Below are positions 1 to 5,880 of a stretch of DNA of 8,292 bases, piece after piece. Source of the DNA: an uncultured Collinsella sp. (lineage in GTDB: Bacteria > Actinomycetota > Coriobacteriia > Coriobacteriales > Coriobacteriaceae); assembly GCA_900752345.1 (NCBI GenBank), contig CAADVA010000024.1, positions 1 to 8,292 of the forward strand, in the 5' to 3' direction. Positions within the stretch are counted from its first letter, which is position 1; every line of letters begins with the position of its first letter. The translations under genes and the position numbers were made by a program. The notes beneath the pieces were generated by a model. The model ran no database searches. It saw only the letters and a program-made list of their open reading frames with translations, and was not told the origin of the DNA.

Positions 1-377
1 GCGGGATCGACGAACTCGCCCGTGCGACCCACCTCGCGCATAACGTTGGGGTCCTTAAAGTAGCGCACGACCTCGCAGATGGCATCGGTCTCGCGGATGT
101 TTGCCAAGAACTGGTTGCCCAGACCCTCGCCCTCGTTAGCGCCCTTCACCAGACCTGCGATGTCGACAAACTCGACCGTAGCCGGCACAATGCGGCCCGG
201 GTTGACGATGTCGGCGAGCTTTTGCAGGCGGCTATCGGGCACATCGACGATACCCACGTTGGGATCGATCGTAGCGAACGGGTAGTTGGCGGCAAGGCCG
301 GTCTTTTTGGTAAGCGCGGTGAACAGCGTCGACTTGCCCACGTTGGGCAGGCCCACGATACCGATGGAAAGGGACAC
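1..377 (-). CDS. ychF: Redox-regulated ATPase YchF, N-terminal part (runs off left edge)
   Basis: This is the first ~125 codons of YchF (OLA1 family), a universally conserved cytosolic P-loop NTPase of the Obg/TRAFAC class. The family prefers ATP, associates with ribosomes and is linked to translation and oxidative stress. The G1/P-loop GLPNVGKST lies at residues 9-17, followed by NYPFATIDPN, which is typical of the family. The G3 block (DIAGLVKGA) and the family signature EGLGNQFLANIRE come next. The G4 motif and the TGS domain lie outside the window. The start is GTG at 377: AAGGAG (minus strand, 388-383) sits 5 nt upstream and the protein then begins MSLSIGIVGLPN, as is usual for YchF. It follows the phospho-glucosidase gene on the same strand after 127 nt, but a -10-like box just upstream suggests its own promoter. 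Nothing visible is broken. Family assignment is very secure; the exact cellular role is not shown by the sequence. Confidence 0.96.
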   Translation of the reverse strand, partial: MSLSIGIVGLPNVGKSTLFTALTKKTGLAANYPFATIDPNVGIVDVPDSRLQKLADIVNPGRIVPATVEFVDIAGLVKGANEGEGLGNQFLANIRETDAICEVVRYFKDPNVMREVGRTGEFVDP

Positions 378-414
378 GACAGCTCCTTTTGGTACAGGTA
401 CTTCAAACTGCATA

Positions 415-420
415 AGTATA
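415..420 (-). promoter_or_regulatory. Candidate -10 box for ychF
   Basis: On the minus strand this reads TATACT, a 5/6 match to TATAAT, and would start transcription about 30 nt before the ychF GTG. The -35 region is poor: TTCGCC at 18-bp spacing matches only 3 of 6 and lies inside the 421-464 hairpin. The call rests on the -10 box and its position, so it is tentative. Confidence 0.35.
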
Positions 421-464
421 GCGCCGCCGCAGCATCTGGGCGAACCCGGACGCCACGGCGGCGC
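421..464. other. Long imperfect hairpin between phospho-glucosidase gene and ychF
   Basis: GCGCCGCCG (421-429) pairs perfectly with CGGCGGCGC (456-464). Inside it, GC (432-433) pairs with GC (452-453), and TCTGGG (435-440) pairs with CCCGGA (445-450) around the tetraloop CGAA (TTCG on the minus strand). That gives about 17 pairs in 44 nt. Neither strand shows a T-run after the stem, so it is not a classical intrinsic terminator. It could mark the 3' end of the upstream mRNA, and it overlaps the -35 zone of the candidate ychF promoter. The pairing is seen directly; the role is inferred. Confidence 0.5.
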
Positions 465-504
465 AAATGAAGCAGAGATGAGTGAGAGTTCGAGACGGCA
501 GTCC

Positions 505-1848
505 TTACTTAAGCTCGGGCCAGAAATCCTTGTTGGCCTCGATGAGCTCGTCCAGGATCTGCTTGGCAACGCTCGCCGAAGGAATGGTCTTGGAGAGCGT
601 GAGTGCCTGCCAGAGCTTCTGGTAGCTGCCCTCGACCCAAGCCTGGACAACGAGCTTCTCGACGGAAACCTGCTGCTCCATCAGACCCTTCTGGAACTGC
701 GGAATCGGGCCCTGGCAGATCTTCTCAAAGCCGTTGGAACCGACGATGCAAGGCACCTCGACCATGGCCGTCGGGTCGAAGTTGGGCACAGCACCATCGT
801 TGGGGACGATCAGCAGGAAGCGCTCGAGCGTATTTTCGGCCAGTGCGCAGGCAAGGTCGACGATGTAGTTGGCATGTACATCTGGCTCAAAGCCGCCGTC
901 TTTAGCCGTACCCTTGGCGATGATGTCGCGGCAAGCGCCAAAGACCTTCTTCTCGCGGCCGTCCATAACCTCATTGGCGCGAGTGTAGTTGGGGTCAGAC
1001 GTCTCGACGACATAGTCCGGGTACAGGTAATACTTGAGGTAGGTATTGGGAATCGTCTCGGGATCGACAGCATAGACATCCTTGGCCTTGCCGAAGGTGT
1101 GAATCCAGCTCTCCTCGACATGCTGCTCCTTACCGGCCTCGTGCTCGATGCCGTCCAAGTAGCCGTTCTTAGCCATATGCTCCTTAATCTGCGGCATGAG
1201 GTCGTTGCCCTCCTTGTCGTAGATTTTGCTCCACCAGCCAAAGTGGTTGAGGCCGTAGTAGCTATACTGCAGCTCGCGACGATCCTTGATACCGCACATA
1301 CGGCTCATCTTATCCATGAGGTCGATCGGCATATCGCAGATGTTGATGATGCGGCTGTTGGGGCGCAGCACGCGGCAGGCCTCGGCGACGATGGCCGCGG
1401 GGTTGGAGTAGTTGAGCATCCAGGCGTTGGGGCTGTACTTCTCCATGTAGTCGAGGATCTCGATGACACCACCGATGGAGCGCATGCCGTAGGCGATACC
1501 GCCGGCACCGCAGGTCTCTTGGCCAACGCAGCCGTACTTGAGAGGAATCTTCTCGTCGAGCTCACGCATGGCGTACAGGCCGACGCGGATGTGAGCAAGG
1601 ACGAAGTCGGTCCCGGTGAATGCGGTCTCGGGGTCGGTGGTGTAGCTAAACTCAACCTCGGGGGCGTTCTCGTGGAAGTAGATCTCGCAGGCCTTTGCCA
1701 CGGTCTCCTGGCGCTCGGCGTTGTTGTCGTAGAAGGTCACCTTGTTGACCGGAAAGCGGTCGCGCTCCTCAAGCAGCATCAGGGCGATGCCCGGAGTGAA
1801 GGTAGAGCCACCGCCGGCAATGGTCACGGCATAGTTTTTCTTGGACAT
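505..1848 (-). CDS. malH: GH4 6-phospho-alpha-glucosidase (MalH/GlvA type)
   Basis: A cytoplasmic glycoside hydrolase of family 4 that splits 6'-phosphorylated alpha-glucosides (e.g. maltose-6'-phosphate) into glucose-6-phosphate and an aglycone. GH4 enzymes use NAD and a divalent metal (Mn) in a redox-elimination mechanism. The NAD-binding loop is VTIAGGGSTFTPG (residues 8-20). The block CDMP (171-174) is the version typical of 6-phospho-alpha-glucosidases; beta-specific members carry CNVP-like and alpha-galactosidases CHS-like blocks. Cys171, Asp172 and His202 fall at the positions known in B. subtilis GlvA for metal binding and acid catalysis, and PNTYLKYYLYP (267-277) holds the expected catalytic tyrosine region. 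Length 447 aa matches the family (~440). ATG at 1848 has GAGGAGG (1860-1854) 5 nt upstream. It lies 153 nt downstream of the PTS permease gene on the same strand and probably shares its promoter. Maltose, isomaltulose or a glucosyl-polyol as true substrate cannot be told from sequence. Confidence 0.94.
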   Translation of the reverse strand: MSKKNYAVTIAGGGSTFTPGIALMLLEERDRFPVNKVTFYDNNAERQETVAKACEIYFHENAPEVEFSYTTDPETAFTGTDFVLAHIRVGLYAMRELDEKIPLKYGCVGQETCGAGGIAYGMRSIGGVIEILDYMEKYSPNAWMLNYSNPAAIVAEACRVLRPNSRIINICDMPIDLMDKMSRMCGIKDRRELQYSYYGLNHFGWWSKIYDKEGNDLMPQIKEHMAKNGYLDGIEHEAGKEQHVEESWIHTFGKAKDVYAVDPETIPNTYLKYYLYPDYVVETSDPNYTRANEVMDGREKKVFGACRDIIAKGTAKDGGFEPDVHANYIVDLACALAENTLERFLLIVPNDGAVPNFDPTAMVEVPCIVGSNGFEKICQGPIPQFQKGLMEQQVSVEKLVVQAWVEGSYQKLWQALTLSKTIPSASVAKQILDELIEANKDFWPELK

Positions 1849-1943
1849 AATGTCCTCCTCATTCTGGCCGCTTGCTCAATCCATCCCCGCACGCGGCCTG
1901 TACGGTTTGGAATTGTTACCTAGAAGTGGGGTTTTATCTCTAG

Positions 1944-1983
1944 AATCGGCCTTGCGGTGCATACCGGCTCTGCAAGGCCGATT
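1944..1983. other. Intercistronic hairpin between PTS and phospho-glucosidase genes
   Basis: AATCGGCCTTGC (1944-1955) and GCAAGGCCGATT (1972-1983) form a perfect 12-bp stem with a 16-nt loop. On the transcribed (minus) strand the stem is followed by CTAGAGATAAAACC, with no U-run, so full termination is unlikely. Such stems between operon genes often stabilise the 3' end of the upstream message or cause partial termination. The remaining spacer (1849-1943 and 1984-2001) shows no convincing promoter. Confidence 0.55.
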
Positions 1984-2001
1984 GTTTCGATGGACGATGG
2001 T

Positions 2002-3594
2002 TTACAGAAGACTCTCGAACTTCTCGCGAACCTGCGGGACACTAAGGCCGATGATGACCTGGATTGACTGGCCTTGGACCACCAAGCCATGCGTACCGAT
2101 TGCCTTGAAAGAAGCCTCGGGTGCAACGACGCCCTTGTCCTTGACGTTAACGCGCAGACGGGTAGCGCAGTTAGTTACATCGATGACGTTATCCGTGCCA
2201 CCGAGTAGATCGAGGATGTTCTCGGCAAGCACCAAGCGCTCATCATCTTTACTCTGGGCGACCGATTTGCTAGCAGCAGCACCGCCCTGCTTTTGCTTGT
2301 AGTCGGCCTTGGACTTGAGCTCGACCTCAACATCGTCATCCTCGCGACCGGGGGTCTTAAAGTCGAACTTGACGATCAGGAAACGGAAGACCACGACCCA
2401 AAGAGCGGTAAAGCACAGACCGACAAGGATGGAAATGGCGTACTGCAGACCGTGTGCGGCCCAAAGAGGCAGCCAGTCCCACGAGAGCATCGAGATGATG
2501 CCTCCGTCAAAGATGCCTACGACGCCAAGGAGATTTTGAGCCATGCAGCCGAGCGCTCCGAGCACGCAGTGGACGACGAACAGGCCGGGCGCAATGAACA
2601 GGAAGGTGAAGTCAAGCGGCTCGGTAATACCGCAAAGCATAGCGGTAAGGGTGACAGGAATGAGCAGAGCCTTGACGCGTTGCTTGCGCTCGGGTTTGGC
2701 GGTCATATAAAACGCAATGGCGACGCCGAGCGAGCCGAAGACTTTAGTCCATCCAGGGCAGGTATAGGCAGCCCAGGGTGCGGCATCCTTAAGAGCAATG
2801 CTCGGATCGGCAGCCAGTTGGGGCAGGATGTTGGCCCAAGCGGCAAAGATGCCACCATTGACCGCCGCGTTGTCGTAATAGAACGGCGTATAGATAAAGT
2901 GGTGAAGACCTGTAGGAATCAGCACGCGCTCGAAGAAAGCAAAGACGCCCACGCCAAACGTACCGGCGGAAAGGATGAATCCCTGGAAGGCGGCGATAGC
3001 AGCCTGAACATGCGGCCACACAAGGCAGGCGATAATAGCGACCGGAACCATAACGAAGAAACCGATCATATAGATGAACACGGAGCCCGAAAACACGCCC
3101 AACCACTCGGGGAGCTCGGTATCGAAGAACTTGTTATGCAGCATCGTGGCGATACCAGAGATAATGAGCGCGCCCATGATGCCCATATCAAGCGTTTTGA
3201 TGCTTGCGATAGTGGCAAGACCAGTACCGCTGCCCGCCTCGACAGAGTAGTCGACCCCAAAGACAGGGCCCCACTGCCCCAAGATTGTGCTTACAAAGTA
3301 GTTGAAGGTAAGGTAGATGGCCAAAGCCTCCATGCAGCAACGAGCGTTCTGCTTGTTCGCGAGCGAAATTGGCAGTGCTACGCAAAACAGCAACGGCATC
3401 TGGTTAAAGAGCGTCCAACCACCCTGGAGCAGCACATTCCAGCAATCAAACCAAAGATGGCCCGCTGTGGCCATCTCGCCAAAGATCGCCTCGGTGGTAA
3501 ACAACGTACCCAGGCCGACGACGATTCCGGAAAATGCGAAAAGAATTGCAGGCGTGTACATTGCACCGCCGAAACGTTGTATCTTTTGCATCAT
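2002..3594 (-). CDS. PTS alpha-glucoside-type transporter, fused EIICB
   Basis: An inner-membrane sugar permease of the glucose/glucoside PTS family that imports and phosphorylates its sugar. From the ATG at 3594 it is 530 aa, like Fusobacterium MalB, GlvC and MalX. The EIIC part (about 1-410) is hydrophobic with many membrane segments, starts MMQKIQRFGGAMYTP as these permeases do, and carries FERVLIPTGLHH (221-232) and the substrate-site motif GITEPLDF (322-329). A charged linker (about 411-455) leads to the EIIB domain, whose NCATRLR (475-481) contains the phosphorylated Cys476. There is no EIIA domain here or nearby, so a shared glucose-type EIIA must supply phosphate. The reading frame is open to a GTG at 3645, but neither it nor the ATG at 3618 has a ribosome site. 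ATG 3594 is preceded by GAGGGGG and aligns with the family start. It is first gene of the unit that continues with the GH4 enzyme. Substrate could be maltose, another alpha-glucoside or a glucosyl-polyol. Confidence 0.92.
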   Translation of the reverse strand: MMQKIQRFGGAMYTPAILFAFSGIVVGLGTLFTTEAIFGEMATAGHLWFDCWNVLLQGGWTLFNQMPLLFCVALPISLANKQNARCCMEALAIYLTFNYFVSTILGQWGPVFGVDYSVEAGSGTGLATIASIKTLDMGIMGALIISGIATMLHNKFFDTELPEWLGVFSGSVFIYMIGFFVMVPVAIIACLVWPHVQAAIAAFQGFILSAGTFGVGVFAFFERVLIPTGLHHFIYTPFYYDNAAVNGGIFAAWANILPQLAADPSIALKDAAPWAAYTCPGWTKVFGSLGVAIAFYMTAKPERKQRVKALLIPVTLTAMLCGITEPLDFTFLFIAPGLFVVHCVLGALGCMAQNLLGVVGIFDGGIISMLSWDWLPLWAAHGLQYAISILVGLCFTALWVVVFRFLIVKFDFKTPGREDDDVEVELKSKADYKQKQGGAAASKSVAQSKDDERLVLAENILDLLGGTDNVIDVTNCATRLRVNVKDKGVVAPEASFKAIGTHGLVVQGQSIQVIIGLSVPQVREKFESLL

Positions 3595-3725
3595 GACGGG
3601 GAATCCCCCTCTCTTCATTCGGAGCGGCTGCGGTTTTGGCTTCACTCGAGACCGCAGACGCGCCGTTTGCGTGTACCTCGTGCAATAGGACGGGTGGGCC
3701 CGTGTCCCCGACTTCTTGCGCTTAT
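3595..3725 (-). other. Structured ~130-nt leader of the PTS mRNA
   Basis: If transcription starts from the -10 box at 3732-3737, the message has a leader of about 130 nt. It holds three inverted repeats: ACGGG/CCCGT (3690-3694 with 3699-3703), CTGCGGT/ACCGCAG (3628-3634 with 3651-3657, 16-nt loop), and GGGG/CCCC around AAT (3598-3601 with 3605-3608). The last takes up part of the G-rich ribosome site before ATG 3594. No U-run follows any stem, so this is not an evident attenuator. Structure is seen; a regulatory role is speculative. Confidence 0.35.
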
Positions 3726-3731
3726 GTTTTT

Positions 3732-3740
3732 ATCATATCA
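3732..3740 (-). promoter_or_regulatory. Extended -10 promoter for the PTS/GH4 unit
   Basis: On the minus strand this reads TGATATGAT: a TGn extension followed by TATGAT (5/6 to TATAAT). The -35 at normal spacing is weak (TATTAA, 3760-3755), which an extended -10 can compensate. The operator-like ATCTATACAAG sits between -35 and -10, where a bound repressor would block polymerase. Predicted start near 3725. Confidence 0.5.
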
Positions 3741-3743
3741 CTT

Positions 3744-3754
3744 ATCTATACAAG
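3744..3754 (-). promoter_or_regulatory. Operator half-site at the PTS promoter
   Basis: ATCTATACAAG on the plus strand is the exact reverse complement of CTTGTATAGAT at 3887-3897 near the divergent promoter. The CTTGTATA core resembles the TTGTATA-type half-sites of TreR operators (GntR/UTRA regulators), and a TreR-like protein is encoded at 5044-5799. It lies inside the PTS promoter spacer. Regulator identity is inferred from proximity and family. Confidence 0.55.
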
Positions 3755-3778
3755 TTAATACGATTTCAATGTTCGGTT

Positions 3779-3832
3779 AACGGTCGATATTTGACGATAA
3801 ACGGTATATTTCAATTGTTTTACCTGTTTATC
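3779..3832. repeat. Repeat cluster in the middle of the divergent control region
   Basis: AACGGT occurs at 3779-3784 and 3800-3805, 21 bp apart (two helical turns), each followed by ATATTT (3787-3792 and 3806-3811). The second copy also forms the left arm of an inverted repeat, GATAAACGGT (3796-3805) against ACCtGTTTATC (3822-3832). This pattern differs from the CTTGTATA sites, so it may bind a second factor or be chance in AT-rich DNA. Confidence 0.35.
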
Positions 3833-3872
3833 AGCCGGTTGCTCTCGTTTTTCAAAACAGAAATTCTTTCAG

Positions 3873-3906
3873 CTTGTATATATGTGCTTGTATAGATTTA
3901 TATACA
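3873..3906 (+). promoter_or_regulatory. Operator cluster at the dehydrogenase promoter
   Basis: CTTGTATA occurs at 3873-3880 and again at 3887-3894, a direct repeat with 14-bp period. The second copy extends to CTTGTATAGAT, matching the PTS-side site in inverted orientation. It also forms a loose palindrome, TGTATA (3889-3894) with TATACA (3901-3906). The cluster overlaps the -35 and spacer of the promoter below, as expected for repression by the neighbouring GntR/UTRA protein. Confidence 0.5.
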
Positions 3907-3916
3907 TACCTATACT
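3888..3916 (+). promoter_or_regulatory. Sigma70-type promoter for the dehydrogenase/regulator unit
   Basis: The -35 TTGTAT (3888-3893, first three bases match) and the -10 TATACT (3911-3916, 5/6) are 17 bp apart. Transcription would start near 3923, giving a leader of about 30 nt. The -35 is embedded in an operator-like CTTGTATA copy. Confidence 0.5.
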
Positions 3917-3952
3917 TCATTACAACATTCACCGCTACGTTAAGGAGTCACC

Positions 3953-4978
3953 ATGAAAAGCGCGGTCTTCTATGGAAAGCACGACCTCAGAGTCGAGGAA
4001 TCGGCAAAGCCAGCCGTGGGCAAGCGCGACGTTCTGATCAACGTCAAGGCTTGCGGCGTCTGCGGTACCGACGTTCATATCTATGAAGGCGACAAGGGTG
4101 CAGCCGACGTTACCCCGCCTACGATCCTTGGTCATGAGTTTGCGGGCGTTGTCGAGGCCGTAGGCAGCGACGTCACCGACTTTAAAACGGGCGATCGCGT
4201 GTGCATCGACCCAAACCATCCCTGCGGCTGCTGCGAACCCTGCCGTGACGGAATCAACCACTACTGTGAGCATATGACCGGCTACGGCACCACCGTTAAC
4301 GGCGGCTTTGCGGAGTACTGCTCCGTCGATATGCAGCAAGTCTACAAGTTGGGCGATCACACCAGCTTTGAGCAGGGTGCTATGACCGAGCCCGTCGCCT
4401 GCTGCCTGCACGGCATCGATATGTGCAACATCAAACCCGGCAGCACAGTTGTCGTTATCGGCGGCGGCATGATCGGTCTGCTCATGATGCAGCTTGCCAA
4501 AAACGCCGGCGCCACCAAGGTCGTCTTGCTCGAGCCTGTCGAGGGCAAACGCGAGGTTGCGCTCAAACTCGGCGCCGATCTGGCAATTGATTCCATCCAC
4601 GAGGACGTCCCGGCCCGCCTGAAGCAGGAGGGCGTCGGTAACGTCGACGTTGTAATCGAATGTGTCGGTAAGCCCGTCACCATTGAGCAGGCCATTGGAA
4701 TCGCCGGCCATAAGGCCACGGTTATGATGTTCGGACTTACCAAGCCCGATGAGACGATTACCGTCAAGCCCTTCGAAGTCTTCCAGAAGGAGCTCGTGCT
4801 CACCTCGTCTTTCATCAACCCTTATACGCAGCGTCGCGCACTCGAGCTTATCGACTCGGGCAGGATCGACGTTTCTTCGATGGTCGCAAAGGTAGCCTCC
4901 CTCGACGAACTCGGCGCCATCCTGTCAGACCCGGCCCTGCGTGCCATGGGTAAATATATAATCGACCCCAGCAAGTAA
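3953..4978 (+). CDS. Zinc-dependent medium-chain dehydrogenase, sorbitol/threonine dehydrogenase-like
   Basis: A cytosolic zinc alcohol dehydrogenase of the medium-chain (MDR) superfamily that oxidises an alcohol or polyol to a ketone or aldehyde with NAD(P). The 341-aa length is typical. Catalytic zinc ligands are Cys37 (in CGVCGTDVH), His61-Glu62 (in LGHEFAG) and Glu146 (in TEPVAC). The structural zinc lobe is Cys91, Cys94, Cys97 and Cys105 with the normal spacing. The Rossmann loop is VVVIGGGMIGLLMMQ (166-180), and the acidic residue Glu194 at the end of the second strand favours NAD. Closest subfamilies are L-iditol/sorbitol and threonine dehydrogenases; the substrate cannot be fixed from sequence. 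AAGGAG (3942-3947) lies 5 nt before ATG 3953. It is transcribed away from the PTS/GH4 pair, with shared operator motifs, and 65 nt ahead of the regulator gene. This suggests it handles the aglycone of the imported glucoside, such as sorbitol from maltitol, though a general redox role is possible. Confidence 0.9.
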   Translation: MKSAVFYGKHDLRVEESAKPAVGKRDVLINVKACGVCGTDVHIYEGDKGAADVTPPTILGHEFAGVVEAVGSDVTDFKTGDRVCIDPNHPCGCCEPCRDGINHYCEHMTGYGTTVNGGFAEYCSVDMQQVYKLGDHTSFEQGAMTEPVACCLHGIDMCNIKPGSTVVVIGGGMIGLLMMQLAKNAGATKVVLLEPVEGKREVALKLGADLAIDSIHEDVPARLKQEGVGNVDVVIECVGKPVTIEQAIGIAGHKATVMMFGLTKPDETITVKPFEVFQKELVLTSSFINPYTQRRALELIDSGRIDVSSMVAKVASLDELGAILSDPALRAMGKYIIDPSK

Positions 4979-4991
4979 ATCGATCGACACC

Positions 4992-5023
4992 TGCGCGAGT
5001 GGTCCTCATCCACCGCTCGCGTA
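4992..5023 (+). other. Hairpin between dehydrogenase and regulator genes
   Basis: CGCGAG (4994-4999) pairs with CTCGCG (5016-5021), extended by a G-T and a T-A pair outside; TGG and CCA (5000-5002, 5010-5012) may add pairs inside. No T-run follows, so the regulator is probably still co-transcribed, perhaps at lower level. Confidence 0.35.
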
Positions 5024-5043
5024 CTCAGCTCTAGGAGACCGTC

Positions 5044-5799
5044 ATGGCGCGAGCCATCTTTCAAACCATTTATGACACCGTGAAGCAGTCGATTGACGAC
5101 GGCACATACGCCTATCAGAGCTATCTGCCTTCGGAGACTGAGCTCACGCAGCAGTTTGACTGTTCGCGCATGACGGTCCGTCGCGCCATCTCGATGCTTG
5201 CGGCAGATGGTTACGTGCTCCCCCAGCAAGGCAAAGGCATGCGCGTCATTCGCAACATCAGTGACGAGAAGAGTCGTGGTGGCGGCGGACTCGAAACCTT
5301 TAAGGAAATCGCAGCCAGCCGAGGCTTTGAGCTCAAAACGGTCACCACTGTCTTTGAGCTCCTCATCTGCAGCAAGGCGCTCTCCAAGATTACCGGGTTT
5401 CCCGAAGGCTGTGAGCTCACACGCGCCAAACGCATCCGTTATGCAGACGGACAAGCCGTGTGCTCCGACGATTCCTATTATCTAAGCTCACAAGTACCGG
5501 GGCTGACACCCGAGATTGTCAACGACTCGATCTATCGTTACCTCGAAGAAGACCTTGGCATTAAGATTGCCACGGGCAAACGCGATGTAACGATTGAGCA
5601 TCCCACGCCCGAGGATGCGCGCGTGCTCGACCTCGACGACTTTAACGCACTTGGCGTTGTACGCGGACAGACCTACAACGCCGACGGCATCCTTATGGAA
5701 TACACCGAGACCAAACAGGTCCCCGGGTTCTTTTTGCTCCATGAAACCGTGACGCGCAACGGTACCGGTCGAACCGGCCACCAAAGCAGCATGAACTAA
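5044..5799 (+). CDS. GntR-family (HutC/TreR-like) transcriptional regulator with UTRA domain
   Basis: A 251-aa DNA-binding repressor candidate. The N-terminal winged helix-turn-helix (about 5-68) contains the GntR hallmark LPSETELTQQF, CSRMTVRRAI, then DGYVLPQQGKGMRV (wing). The C-terminal UTRA domain (about 82-235) starts with GLETFKEIAASRGFELKT and includes ELTRAKRIRYADGQ, close in pattern to trehalose-operon repressor TreR. UTRA domains bind small sugar ligands, usually phosphorylated, which release the protein from DNA. AGGAG (5033-5037) lies 6 nt before ATG 5044. It follows the dehydrogenase by 65 nt in the same unit, so it probably controls its own expression. CTTGTATA motifs at both divergent promoters resemble TreR-type sites and are the likely operators. 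A phosphorylated glucoside made by the adjacent PTS is the natural effector candidate. It need not sense trehalose-6-phosphate, since no trehalose-6-phosphate hydrolase of the TreA type is in the window. Repressor rather than activator is inferred from family. Confidence 0.9.
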   Translation: MARAIFQTIYDTVKQSIDDGTYAYQSYLPSETELTQQFDCSRMTVRRAISMLAADGYVLPQQGKGMRVIRNISDEKSRGGGGLETFKEIAASRGFELKTVTTVFELLICSKALSKITGFPEGCELTRAKRIRYADGQAVCSDDSYYLSSQVPGLTPEIVNDSIYRYLEEDLGIKIATGKRDVTIEHPTPEDARVLDLDDFNALGVVRGQTYNADGILMEYTETKQVPGFFLLHETVTRNGTGRTGHQSSMN

Positions 5800-5808
5800 C
5801 CATTTATT

Positions 5809-5880
5809 AGTTGCGGTGGAATAGTTCCTAGAACGGCCAGCTTAAGAGCAAAACAGGAACTATTCCACCGCAACTTTTTT
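5809..5880 (+). terminator. Intrinsic terminator with perfect 21-bp stem
   Basis: The arms 5809-5829 and 5855-5875 are perfect reverse complements over 21 bp with a 25-nt loop (5830-5854). They end in a T6 run (5875-5880) on the plus strand, starting 10 nt after the regulator stop. This should end the dehydrogenase/regulator message. The stem is longer than most intrinsic terminators and on the minus strand lacks a T-run. Confidence 0.85.

Noticed and set aside
286..1923. Open frame of 545 codons on the plus strand
   Set aside because: It is antisense to the GH4 gene, whose product has all family motifs. The plus-strand translation is a low-complexity Val/Leu/Asp/Gly-rich string with no recognisable domain, as expected from codon bias on the opposite strand.
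3595..3645. Upstream in-frame starts (GTG 3645, ATG 3618) for the PTS permease
   Set aside because: Neither has a ribosome site, and the added residues are Pro/Lys/Arg-rich and not part of the family N-terminus. ATG 3594 fits both criteria.
2293..3780. Open frame of 495 codons on the plus strand
   Set aside because: It is antisense to the PTS permease and gives an implausibly charged sequence without domain motifs. It also runs into the divergent control region.
5044..5799. Trehalose operon with TreR proper
   Set aside because: The regulator is TreR-like, but no trehalose-6-phosphate hydrolase (GH13 TreA) is present and the hydrolase here is GH4. The effector is therefore left open.
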